From: an uncultured Collinsella sp.
GTDB taxonomy: Bacteria; Actinomycetota; Coriobacteriia; Coriobacteriales; Coriobacteriaceae
Reading direction: 5' to 3'
Length of the DNA: 64,000 nucleotides
NCBI GenBank assembly: GCA_900759565.1
Contig: CAAEVV010000039.1
Location: 1-64,000, forward strand
The notes under the pieces are model-generated. The model was not told the DNA's origin, made no database searches, and saw nothing but the letters and a program-made list of their open reading frames with translations. This document shows, piece by piece, positions 8,508 through 16,671 of the stretch (the first letter of the stretch is position 1; each line of letters opens with the position of its first letter). The translations under genes were made by a program, and so were the position numbers.

Positions 8508-9947
8508 ATGTCCGTTAACCCTGCTAGCGCCACCAACCCGCCTGCGCAGTTTCCCGAGGACTTTGTCTTTGGCGGTGCTACCGCTGCCTACCAGGTAGAG
8601 GGTGAGACCCGCACTCACGGTAAGGGCAAGGTTGCCTGGGACGACTTCCTGGAGGCCCAGGGGCGCTTCTCCCCCGATCCCGCTTCGGACTTCTACAACC
8701 AGTACCCCGTCGACTTGGAGCTGTGCGAGGAGTTCGGTATCAACGGCATCCGCCTCTCCATCGCCTGGAGCCGCATCTTCCCCAACGGTACCGGCGAAAT
8801 CAACCCCGAGGGTGTCCAGTTCTACCACGACCTCTTCGCCGAGTGCCACAAGCACCACGTTGAGCCGTTTGTCACGCTGCATCACTTCGATACACCGCTG
8901 CCCCTCTTTGAGAAGGGCGACTTCCTCAACCGCGAGACCATCGATGCCTTTGTGGACTTTGCCACCTTCTGCTTTAAGGAGTACGCCGACCAGGTGACCT
9001 ACTGGTTCACCTTTAACGAGATCTGGGCCGATGCCTCCAACACCTACATCGAGGGCACCTTCCCCGGCGGCGTCAAGGCGCATCTGGCCGAGGCCTTCCA
9101 GTGCGAGCACAACATGATGCTCGCCCACGCCAAGGCAGTACTGGCCTTCCACAACGGCGGTTTTAAGGGCAAGATCGGCGTCATCCAGTCGCTGGAGTTT
9201 AAGTATCCGCTCAACGAGAACGATCCCGCCGACATCAAAGCCGCCAACAACGAGCACGTGCTGCAGAACCAGTTTCTGCTCGACGCCACCTTCCGCGGCG
9301 ACTATGCCCCCGACACCCTCGAGTGTGCCAACCGCCTGGCTGCCGTCTCGGGCGGCACCATCGAGATCCCAGACGAGGATCTGGAAATCATGCGCGAGGC
9401 CGCGCTCTACAACGACTACCTGGGCGTTAACAACTACCAGTGCCGTTTTTTGAAGGCTTACGATGGCGAGAACGACCTGCACCACAACGGTACGGGCGAG
9501 AAGGGCACCGGCCGCTGGCGCGTTAAGGGTATTGGCGAGCATGTGAACAAGCCTGGCATCCCCACCACCGACTGGGACTGGATCATCTATCCCGAGGGCC
9601 TGTTCGATCTGCTCGTCTACATTAAGCAGCGCTACCCCAACTACAAGCAGATCTTCATCACCGAGAACGGCATGGGCTACAAGGACCCCTACAAGGACGG
9701 TTTTGTGGACGACCAGCCGCGCATCGACTACATCGAGCAGCACCTGCGCTGGCTGCTCAAGGCCATGGAGGTTGGCGTCAACGTAGGCGGCTACTTCCTG
9801 TGGAGCCTGCAGGACCAGTTCTCCTGGACCAATGGTTACAACAAGCGTTACGGCTTCTTCTACGTTGACTTTGAAACCCAGAAGCGCACGCCCAAGGCAA
9901 GCGCATACTGGTATAAGCACGTGGCGCAGACCCGTCGTCTGGACTAG
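8508..9947 (+). CDS. lacG: GH1 6-phospho-beta-galactosidase
   Basis: A 479-residue (beta/alpha)8 GH1 enzyme. The acid/base Glu171 is in TFNEIW and the nucleophile Glu386 in FITENGMG. The C-terminal SLQDQFSWTNGYNKRYG segment matches the LacG subtype, whose Ser/Lys/Tyr bind the 6-phosphate, and not the BglA subtype. It hydrolyses imported phospho-lactose to glucose and galactose-6-P, which then enters LacAB-LacC. It is co-transcribed with lacE and followed by a strong terminator. The ribosome site (TTGGA) is weak. Confidence 0.9.
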   Translation: MSVNPASATNPPAQFPEDFVFGGATAAYQVEGETRTHGKGKVAWDDFLEAQGRFSPDPASDFYNQYPVDLELCEEFGINGIRLSIAWSRIFPNGTGEINPEGVQFYHDLFAECHKHHVEPFVTLHHFDTPLPLFEKGDFLNRETIDAFVDFATFCFKEYADQVTYWFTFNEIWADASNTYIEGTFPGGVKAHLAEAFQCEHNMMLAHAKAVLAFHNGGFKGKIGVIQSLEFKYPLNENDPADIKAANNEHVLQNQFLLDATFRGDYAPDTLECANRLAAVSGGTIEIPDEDLEIMREAALYNDYLGVNNYQCRFLKAYDGENDLHHNGTGEKGTGRWRVKGIGEHVNKPGIPTTDWDWIIYPEGLFDLLVYIKQRYPNYKQIFITENGMGYKDPYKDGFVDDQPRIDYIEQHLRWLLKAMEVGVNVGGYFLWSLQDQFSWTNGYNKRYGFFYVDFETQKRTPKASAYWYKHVAQTRRLD

Positions 9948-9993
9948 TGGCTGGCGGGGTTGCCCGCTCACACAACCTGTCCCCATTTCTCAG

Positions 9994-10042
9994 CCGGGGG
10001 CGGCACGTCACACGGCGCGCCGCCCCCGGTCTTTTTGTTTTT
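9994..10042 (+). terminator. Terminator of lacE-lacG
   Basis: An 11-bp stem (CCGGGGGCGGC / GCCGCCCCCGG) is followed by TCTTTTTGTTTTT, 46 bases past the lacG stop codon. Confidence 0.9.
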
Positions 10043-10058
10043 GGGCTGGTCGGGAGCC

Positions 10059-10204
10059 GTTTGTCTCGATCTGTAACATCTAGCCGAGTTTTTTGGTCCT
10101 AGCTGTTACAGATTGAGACGAACAGGATTGCTCTTTCCGAAGAATCTAAATCTGTAACACGTAGCCCGCTTTTGACCGTCTACCTGTTACAAATCGAGAC
10201 AAAC
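10059..10204. repeat. Hairpin-repeat cluster 1 (type A at 10059-10123, type B at 10142-10204)
   Basis: Two consecutive ~63-bp units with near-palindromic arms of the form TCTCGATCTGTAACA / TGTTACAGATTGAGA. The inner part is type A (CTAGCCGAGTTTT) in the first and type B (GTAGCCCGCTTTTGACCG) in the second. Unit starts are 83 bp apart. Eight further units lie at 15068, 20037 and 25861. Confidence 0.85.
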
Positions 10205-10214
10205 GGAGTAGGAC

Positions 10215-11243
10215 CTAACCCCGTATGTCCCTAACAGTCGAGCGTTCGACCAGCGTACTCGGCACATGAATCGCCTCGATAGACGAGCTCTCTCCAATCG
10301 CCGCCTCAAACGCAAGCTTACCGACACCGCGCAAATCAAATCGCAGCGTCGTCAGCCGATTGTGAGGAACAAGTCCCTCGAGTGCGTCGTCGATACCAAC
10401 CACGCTCACGTCGTCGGGCACGGACAGGCCCGCGTTCTCGAGCGCGGCGATAACGCCCAGCGCCATCTGGTCATTTGCCGCAAGCACGGCAGTCGGCGCC
10501 TGCGACCCGCCGGCAAGCACCTCGGCCGCAATCCGCTCGCCCATGGCGTACCCACTGTCCGCACTCCAATCGCCACGCAGCATCGGAGCGGCATCGACAT
10601 GAGCACGACCCAGCGTATCGCGCCAACCGGCCTCACGAAAACGCGAGGAAATCGAGTTTTCCGGACCCGCCACAAACCGCATATTCGAGTGACCATGTTC
10701 CAGCAGATAATTGGTCAACAGCTCGCACGAACCATACTGGTCGGAGTCGATCGTCGTGCAGCGCGGATGCGCATACATGGACAGGATGACCGTTCGCACT
10801 CCCGGCTGGGGAACAAACTCCTCAAAATCGGGAGCCATGCGGTTCATGTTGAGAATCATGCCGTCGACGGGTCGCTCGACCATGCGGCGCGAGGCATCGG
10901 CAAGCGTATAGGGCTTGTCGCCGCCCATCTCGATCATAGTGACGGCAAAATCGTGCTCGCGCGCCGCTTGCATGATACCCTCGAGCGTCGCCAGGTTACC
11001 GACACGTGTGATGTTGTACATGCACAGGCCAATAGAACGATACGACCCGCCGCGCAACGCCGCTCCAGCAAAATTGGGACGAAAGCCCAGCTCTTCCATG
11101 GCGGCCAGCACACGCTTGCGCGTCTTTTCCGTCACGTTGGGCATACCGTTGACCACGCGAGACACAGTCTGGCGGCTCACGCCAGCGAGCGCCGCAACCT
11201 CTGCCGCGCTCGCCGAATGACCATTCCTTGTCTGCTGAGCCAT
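10215..11243 (-). CDS. LacI-family repressor of the second GH1/PTS module
   Basis: A 342-residue LacI/GalR regulator. The helix-turn-helix reads AAEVAALAGVSRQTVSRVVN, with Arg-Gln at the specificity positions, and is followed by a sugar-binding core. It is divergent from the GH1 gene at 11588. Two sites of the family consensus with a CACGTG-like centre lie in between, so it probably represses the 11588-14973 operon. The start at 11243 (MAQQTRNG) was preferred because family members begin close to the HTH and a GGAAG lies nearby; an ATG at 11300 and a GTG at 11252 are also possible. Its 3' end abuts repeat cluster 1. Confidence 0.87.
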   Translation of the reverse strand: MAQQTRNGHSASAAEVAALAGVSRQTVSRVVNGMPNVTEKTRKRVLAAMEELGFRPNFAGAALRGGSYRSIGLCMYNITRVGNLATLEGIMQAAREHDFAVTMIEMGGDKPYTLADASRRMVERPVDGMILNMNRMAPDFEEFVPQPGVRTVILSMYAHPRCTTIDSDQYGSCELLTNYLLEHGHSNMRFVAGPENSISSRFREAGWRDTLGRAHVDAAPMLRGDWSADSGYAMGERIAAEVLAGGSQAPTAVLAANDQMALGVIAALENAGLSVPDDVSVVGIDDALEGLVPHNRLTTLRFDLRGVGKLAFEAAIGESSSIEAIHVPSTLVERSTVRDIRG

Positions 11244-11366
11244 GCCTTCCACGCTAACCTGCTTCCCAACTATTCCCCGCGCCCATGGCGCATCGTACAT
11301 ACATCGATAACGTGCTCATGATACCCGAGCCATATACCACAACATGAAAACTTCTGTCAATCAAAA

Positions 11367-11394
11367 CCGCTTACCGAACAAATACAACCGTTCG
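11367..11394. promoter_or_regulatory. 21-bp direct repeat (CCGCTTA / CCGTTCG)
   Basis: Reverse-oriented TRAACGG-type half-sites at 11367-11373 and 11388-11394, exactly 21 bp apart with an AT-rich centre, between a LacI gene and its target operon. The first half-site is one base off consensus. Confidence 0.4.
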
Positions 11395-11434
11395 CGGCTG
11401 TTTGAAGTTGTTTTGTTTCTATACATCCCAGCCG

Positions 11435-11452
11435 GATGTTAACGTGCTCATT
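11435..11452. promoter_or_regulatory. LacI operator O1 of the second module
   Basis: GATGTTAACGTGCTCATT fits the 18-bp consensus but has GTGCT where the lacE sites have GTTGC. It lies 22 bp (two helical turns) from the next site. Confidence 0.55.
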
Positions 11453-11456
11453 GTCA

Positions 11457-11474
11457 AATATTCACGTGCTCATT
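11457..11474. promoter_or_regulatory. LacI operator O2 of the second module
   Basis: AATATTCACGTGCTCATT shares the right half ACGTGCTCATT with the site at 11435, in the same orientation and phase. Confidence 0.55.
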
Positions 11475-11587
11475 TTGGTTCTAATCATTTTAAGATAGTG
11501 TTTATCGGGCTTTTTCACCGCTGAACGCTAACCAGGGAGCCTCCTGAGCGCAAACGCACAATATCGAACAGCGAGACGAGAGGGTGT

Positions 11588-13036
11588 ATGCATATGTCTT
11601 TGCTAAACCGCGTACAGCAGCTGCCGAAGGGCTTTGTTTGGGGCGCCGCAACCGCCGCGTACCAAACGGAAGGTTCCACGAAGGTGGCAGGCAAGGGTAA
11701 GACCATGTGGGACGATTACCTTGTCGCCCAGGGTCGCTTTTTGCCCGACCCGGCCAGTGATTTCTACAACCGCTACGAGGAGGATATCCGCCTTTCTGCC
11801 GAGCATGGACTCAACGCCATCCGTGTGTCCATCGCCTGGACCCGCATCTTCCCCAACGGCGACGATGCCGAGCCCCTCGCCGAGGGCGTTAAGCACTACC
11901 ACGAGCTGTTCGCCTGCTGCAAAAAGTATGGCGTCGAGCCCTATGTGTCCCTGCATCACTTTGACTCCCCCGCCGCCCTGTTCAACCAGGGCGACTGGCT
12001 CAACCGCAAGACCGTCGACGCCTATGTGCGCTATGCCGAGTTCTGCTTCCGCGAGTTCCGCGAGGTCAAGAATTGGTTCACCATCAACGAGCTCATCAGC
12101 CTCTCGCACTCCCAATACATCCAAGGCAACTTCCCGCCCAACCATCACTTTGATGTGACGAGCGGCATCCAGAGCCAGCACAACGAGCTCGTTGCCCACG
12201 CCCGCGCCGTCAACCTGTATAAGGATCTTGACGAGACCGAGCACCTGGGCGGACGCATTGGCATGGTCAACGTCCTGACGCCGGCATATCCTGCCACAGA
12301 CTCGCCCGCCGACCAGCACGCCGCCGACCTGTACAACGCCTTCTACACCGACTTCATCATGGACGGCGCCTTCCTGGGTCACTACTCCGCGCGCACCCTC
12401 TCACTCATCAACGAGATTCTGCGTGCCAACAACGCCACGCTTACGGTTGAGGACAGCGACATGGAGGAGCTCGCCAAGGCGGCGCCCCGCAACGATATGT
12501 TCGGCCTCAACTACTATCAGTCGGCGTTTATCGCCGCCTACGATGGCGAGTCCACCAACAGCTTTAACGGCACCGGAGACAAGGGCACCTCGTGCTTTAA
12601 GTTTAAGGGCGTCGGGCAGCAGGTCGATATGCCGGGTATCCCCACCACCGACTGGGATTGGCTCATCTACCCGCAAGGCCTCTACGACACGCTCAAGCAC
12701 ATCAGCGCCACCTATCCCAACCTCCCCGTCATCTATATCACCGAAAACGGCCTGGGCCACAAGGACCCCGAGCCCGACGCAAACGGCATCGTCGCCGATC
12801 CCGAGCGCATCGACTTTGTCGACCAGCACATGGAGAAGGTGCTCCGGGCGCGCGCCGAGGGCGTCGACGTCCAGGGCTACTTTATCTGGAGCCTGCAGGA
12901 CCAGTTCTCGTGGGCCAACGGCTATAACAAGCGCTACGGCCTGTTCTACATCGACTTCGACACGCAAAAACGCTACATCAAGCAGTCGGCACTCTGGTAC
13001 AAGGAGCTCGCCGACACTATGGCGGACGCGCAGTAG
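11588..13036 (+). CDS. GH1 6-phospho-beta-glycosidase (LacG type)
   Basis: A 482-residue GH1 enzyme. The acid/base is Glu168 in FTINEL and the nucleophile Glu386 in YITENGLG. The segment SLQDQFSWANGYNKRYG places it in the LacG phospho-galactosidase subtype, paralogous to 8508 and 18526. It probably cleaves a different phosphorylated beta-galactoside imported by the EIICB encoded next (13213); the sugar cannot be read from the sequence. Gene order here is hydrolase first, then transporter, the reverse of the other two modules. AGGG precedes the ATG by 4 bases; the ATG at 11594 is an equally plausible start. Confidence 0.87.
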   Translation: MHMSLLNRVQQLPKGFVWGAATAAYQTEGSTKVAGKGKTMWDDYLVAQGRFLPDPASDFYNRYEEDIRLSAEHGLNAIRVSIAWTRIFPNGDDAEPLAEGVKHYHELFACCKKYGVEPYVSLHHFDSPAALFNQGDWLNRKTVDAYVRYAEFCFREFREVKNWFTINELISLSHSQYIQGNFPPNHHFDVTSGIQSQHNELVAHARAVNLYKDLDETEHLGGRIGMVNVLTPAYPATDSPADQHAADLYNAFYTDFIMDGAFLGHYSARTLSLINEILRANNATLTVEDSDMEELAKAAPRNDMFGLNYYQSAFIAAYDGESTNSFNGTGDKGTSCFKFKGVGQQVDMPGIPTTDWDWLIYPQGLYDTLKHISATYPNLPVIYITENGLGHKDPEPDANGIVADPERIDFVDQHMEKVLRARAEGVDVQGYFIWSLQDQFSWANGYNKRYGLFYIDFDTQKRYIKQSALWYKELADTMADAQ

Positions 13037-13057
13037 CGCATCGCCTCGCTTTCCCCC

Positions 13058-13104
13058 GAGAGGGGAGCGGCCCTATGCGATACAAACCCAGCCGCTCCCC
13101 TCTC
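13058..13104 (+). terminator. Intercistronic hairpin between GH1 and EIICB
   Basis: A perfect 14-bp stem (GAGAGGGGAGCGGC / GCCGCTCCCCTCTC) lies 21 bases after the GH1 stop codon and about 110 bases before the EIICB start. There is no T-run. It is the counterpart of the hairpins at 8453 and 18466. Confidence 0.65.
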
Positions 13105-13212
13105 TCCCCCTGGGACCGACCCCGCCTGCACCCGGGCTTTTAGCAAGCGGGAGACCATATAGGTTTTCAACGTCCATGCCATTAAGATTTCATGCAAAGA
13201 GGAGCGTGAACT

Positions 13213-14973
13213 ATGGAATCGATCGTTAAGTTCTTGGAGAAAGGTCAGCCGTACTTCGACAAGGTCTCTAAGAACATCTACCTTCAGGCCATTAAAGACG
13301 GCTTTTTGGCAGCAATGCCCATCATCCTGTCTTCTTCTGTCTTCCTGCTTATTTCGACCCTGCCGGGCGTTGTCGCCACGGTCGGCGGCTTTACGCTGCC
13401 CGACTGGTGGAACGTCGACGTCGTGAACTTCTGCAACAAGGTTTACAACTTCACGATGGGCGTCGTGGGCATCATGGTCGCCGGCACCACCGCAAGCGCG
13501 CTGACCGGCTCCAAGAACCGCCGCATGCCTGCCGGCAAGGCCATCAACGCCACGAGCACCATGGTCGCCGCCATGTGCGCTATGCTCATCTTGGCCGTTA
13601 CCCAGACGAGTGCCAAGATCGACGGCGCCGATGTCTCGGTGTTCTTTACCGACAACATGGGCACCAAGGGCCTACTGAGCTCCTTTGTCGCCGCATTTGC
13701 CACGGTCAACATCTATGCCTTCTGCATTAAGCGAGACATCACCATCAAGCTGCCCAAAGAAGTCCCCGGCGCCATCGCCCAGAACTTCCGCGACATCTTC
13801 GCCTTCAGCTTCTCCATCCTGTTTGTCGCCGTCATCGACGTTATCTGCCGCACCTGCTTGGCCGTCCCGTTTGCCAACGTCATCTCCACGCTGGTGAGCC
13901 CGCTGTTCGCCGCTGCCGATTCCTACGCCGGCCTCGCCCTCATCTGGTTCATGATCCCGCTGTTCTGGTTCATGGGCATCCACGGCCCCTCGGTCGTTAA
14001 GCCTGCCCTCAACGCCGCGCTGTTTGGCAACATCACCACCAACCTCGCCACGCTGCAGGCCGGCGGTCACCCCGCCCTCGCCCTGACCGAGAACTTCGGT
14101 AACTACATCGGCGAACTCGGCGGCACCGGCGCCACGTTCATTGTCCCGATCATCTTCCTGCTCTTTATGCGCTCCAAGCAGCTCAAGGCCGTCGGCAAAG
14201 CCTCTGTCGTGCCCGTGATGTTCGCCGTCAACGAACCGCTGCTGTTCGCCGCGCCCATCATCCTCAACCCGTACTTCCTGATCCCGTTCCTGTTTGCCCC
14301 CGTGGCCAACGTCCTCATTGGTAAGTTCTTCATCGACTTTTTGGGCATGAACGGCTTTATCTATGCCATGCCGTGGGCACTCCCCGGACCGATCGGCACC
14401 TTCATCGACACCAACTTCCAGCCGATCTCTCTGGTCCTGGTTGTCGTCCTGCTGGTCGTTGACTTCTTAATCTACTACCCGTTCTGCAAGGCCTACGACA
14501 ACGTCCTGTGCAAGCAGGAGGCCGAGACCCTGGCCGAAGAAGAGGCCGAGGAGACCAAGGCCGTCAAGACCGCTGCCGCCCCCGCCGTTGAGGCTCCTGT
14601 TGTCGAGACCGCTTCTGCCACTGAGGCCTCCGCAGCTCCGTCCGCCCTTAAGGGCAAGGATCTGAGGGTTCTGGTTCTGTGCGCTGGCGCCGGCACCTCT
14701 GCACTGCTCGCCAACGCGCTTAAGGAAGGCGCCGACGAGCTGGGCATCGACATTACCGCCAACGCCGGTGCCTACGGCAGCCACTACGCCATCATGGACC
14801 AGTACAACGTCATCGTCCTGGCTCCGCAGGTTCGCACCTATTACAACGAGATGAAGGCCGACACCGACCGCCTGGGCATCACGCTGCTGTCGCCCAAGGG
14901 CAAACAGTACATCGACCTCACTAAGGATCCCAAGGGTGCCGTCGCCTGGATCGAGGAAAACCTCGAGGCATAA
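13213..14973 (+). CDS. PTS lactose-type EIICB, second paralogue
   Basis: 586 residues. A multi-span EIIC domain has IHGPSVVKP and VNEPLLF motifs, then an acidic/Ala-rich linker (about 430-480), then EIIB with phospho-Cys490 in LVLCAGAGTSA. It imports and phosphorylates the substrate of the GH1 enzyme encoded at 11588. It carries no EIIA domain and must be fed by LacF or an EIIA elsewhere. GAGGAG lies 8 bases before the ATG. It ends the operon at a bidirectional hairpin. Confidence 0.88.
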   Translation: MESIVKFLEKGQPYFDKVSKNIYLQAIKDGFLAAMPIILSSSVFLLISTLPGVVATVGGFTLPDWWNVDVVNFCNKVYNFTMGVVGIMVAGTTASALTGSKNRRMPAGKAINATSTMVAAMCAMLILAVTQTSAKIDGADVSVFFTDNMGTKGLLSSFVAAFATVNIYAFCIKRDITIKLPKEVPGAIAQNFRDIFAFSFSILFVAVIDVICRTCLAVPFANVISTLVSPLFAAADSYAGLALIWFMIPLFWFMGIHGPSVVKPALNAALFGNITTNLATLQAGGHPALALTENFGNYIGELGGTGATFIVPIIFLLFMRSKQLKAVGKASVVPVMFAVNEPLLFAAPIILNPYFLIPFLFAPVANVLIGKFFIDFLGMNGFIYAMPWALPGPIGTFIDTNFQPISLVLVVVLLVVDFLIYYPFCKAYDNVLCKQEAETLAEEEAEETKAVKTAAAPAVEAPVVETASATEASAAPSALKGKDLRVLVLCAGAGTSALLANALKEGADELGIDITANAGAYGSHYAIMDQYNVIVLAPQVRTYYNEMKADTDRLGITLLSPKGKQYIDLTKDPKGAVAWIEENLEA

Positions 14974-15003
14974 AACGCTGACGCCACCTGCCGCTCGCAG
15001 AAA

Positions 15004-15044
15004 AAAATGGCCCGTGCATCGATGCGTGATGCGCGGGCCATTTT
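15004..15044 (+). terminator. Terminator of the second GH1/EIICB operon
   Basis: A 17-bp stem (AAAATGGCCCGTGCATC / GATGCGCGGGCCATTTT, one mismatch) with a T-run on the plus strand and A/T symmetry that may also terminate minus-strand transcripts. Confidence 0.85.
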
Positions 15045-15067
15045 GTTTAGACCGCACCCGTCCTCCT

Positions 15068-15371
15068 GTTCATCTTAATCTGTAACATCTAGCCGAGTTT
15101 TTGGGTCCCAGCTGTTACAGATCGAGGTGAACGCACAGGCCAAGCCAAAAATCTCAATCTGTAACATGTAGACCGCTTTTGACCGCTTAGATGTTACAGA
15201 TCGAGACAAACAGATGGGTCAATCCAATCAATCTAGATCTGTAACACCTGGCTGGTCATTTCACTCCTAACTGTTACAGATCGAGACAAAGATGATGGCT
15301 GGGTAGACAAAATCTCAATCTATAACACCTAGTCGAGTTTTCGGGTCCCACCTGTTACAGATTTAGACGAG
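15068..15371. repeat. Hairpin-repeat cluster 2 (four units)
   Basis: Units start at 15068, 15150, 15231 and 15311, a period of about 81 bp. Each has arms close to TCTCAATCTGTAACA and TGTTACAGATCGAGA. Loop types run A, B, a divergent type, then A. The array fills the gap between convergent genes and belongs to the family seen at 10059, 20037 and 25861. Confidence 0.85.
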
Positions 15372-15385
15372 CAGGCCGAGCACGT

Positions 15386-16387
15386 CTACGCCCGCAGATC
15401 CCTTACGCTGGAACGCTCGACCAACACGCCCGAGACGAGCGTACGGCTTCTGGAGCTCGGGGCTTCTAGGCCTGCAACGACCTCGTTGAGCGCACGGACG
15501 CCCAGCTCGCGGTGACGGAACTTCACTGACGTCAGAATCGAGTTGGGAATCGTCTTGTAGAGCTCATCGTCGAAGCCGATCACGGACACATCATTGGGCA
15601 CACTGAGCCCTTTGTCACGCAGAGCCATCATCACGCCGTTTGCCATGCAGTCGTTAGCAGCGAGGACCGCCGTGCAATCGGGCTTATCGGCAAGCACAAG
15701 GCCCGCGGCATAGCCGCTATCCGCATTCCAATCGCCTTGCAGAGGCTCGGGCGGCTCAATGCCACGCGCCTCGAGTGCCGCTCGCCAACCTTTCATACGG
15801 CACTGGCTCGACAGCGCTTCTTTCTTACCAGAGACGAAGTACACGTTCTTGTGCCCGTGGTTCAAGAAGTACTCGCACGCCATGCGCGCGCCGCCCTCTT
15901 GGTCGTCACTGACGGTGGAGCAGGTAGGATGTTCCATCGGTGTGATAATCACCGTCTTGAGGTCTTTCGGCGCCTCAAAGGTATCAAAGTCATCGACCAT
16001 CTGGCGCAGATTGAAGATCATGCCGTCGACGGGAAGCTGCGACATCCTACGCGCCGCTTCGGCAAGGGTCATCTTCTCCCCCGCCCGCTTTTTGATCATC
16101 GTGAGCGCAAAGCCTCGCTCTTCGGCGGCATCGGCGATACCGTCAATCATGTCCACGGCGCCGCCCGACAAGTGGAACAGCACCACGCCGATGCACCCGT
16201 AACGGCCCAACTTGAGTGAACGCGCGGCAAAGTTGGCTCGAAACCCGAGCGCCTCCATTGCCGAATGGACCTTATCGCGTGTCGACTCTCGCACGCTATC
16301 GGGCTCGTTGATCACGCGCGACACCGTCTTGAGAGAAACGCCCGCGGCAACTGCCACATCATTCATTGAGACATTTTTCTTGTCCAT
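15386..16387 (-). CDS. LacI-family repressor of the third PTS/GH1 module
   Basis: A 333-residue LacI/GalR regulator whose helix-turn-helix reads MNDVAVAAGVSLKTVSRVIN, with Leu-Lys at the specificity positions, followed by a sugar-binding core that ends VLVERSSVRDLRA. It is divergent from the EIICB at 16672, and a perfect 18-bp palindrome lies between them. The start at 16387 (MDKKNVSMNDV) was preferred because family proteins begin close to the HTH; an in-frame start 26 codons upstream exists. The Shine-Dalgarno (GGAG, 13 bases away) is poor. Confidence 0.87.
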   Translation of the reverse strand: MDKKNVSMNDVAVAAGVSLKTVSRVINEPDSVRESTRDKVHSAMEALGFRANFAARSLKLGRYGCIGVVLFHLSGGAVDMIDGIADAAEERGFALTMIKKRAGEKMTLAEAARRMSQLPVDGMIFNLRQMVDDFDTFEAPKDLKTVIITPMEHPTCSTVSDDQEGGARMACEYFLNHGHKNVYFVSGKKEALSSQCRMKGWRAALEARGIEPPEPLQGDWNADSGYAAGLVLADKPDCTAVLAANDCMANGVMMALRDKGLSVPNDVSVIGFDDELYKTIPNSILTSVKFRHRELGVRALNEVVAGLEAPSSRSRTLVSGVLVERSSVRDLRA

Positions 16388-16470
16388 CGTTGCCACTACT
16401 TCTCCAGTCGGTTTTGCATCGCTTGTTTTTTGCGTTCTAGCATACACTACCTGCCCGACTGACAAATCAG

Positions 16471-16498
16471 CCGTTTATCGGACAATATCGACCGTTCA
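16471..16498. promoter_or_regulatory. 21-bp direct repeat (CCGTTTA / CCGTTCA)
   Basis: Reverse-oriented half-sites of the TRAACGG element at 16471-16477 and 16492-16498, exactly 21 bp apart, upstream of a LacI/EIICB pair. Confidence 0.45.
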
Positions 16499-16532
16499 TC
16501 CGTAAATCCTTGTTGCTCTTCCAAAAATGTCT

Positions 16533-16567
16533 TACGTTGTCATTAACGAAATGACAACGTTGTCATT
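16533..16567. promoter_or_regulatory. LacI operator of the third module
   Basis: AATGACAACGTTGTCATT at 16550-16567 is a perfect 18-bp palindrome. A further half-site, ACGTTGTCATT, lies at 16534-16544. The inner bases GTTGTC differ from those of the lacE (GTTGCC) and second-module (GTGCTC) sites. Confidence 0.65.
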
Positions 16568-16671
16568 TCGCAATGCCTTCCTTAAACAGGAAGGTTTCCG
16601 GGCAGTCCTGACCATCCATCGACGACCAGTTCCATCCACATGCATCGCGCATCAAGTAGCAAAGGGGCTCT

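Noticed and set aside
15068..15371. Regularly spaced repeats resembling a CRISPR array
   Set aside because: Each unit is itself a long inverted repeat with a conserved loop, the gaps between units are only ~20 bp, the arms vary, and no cas gene is nearby.
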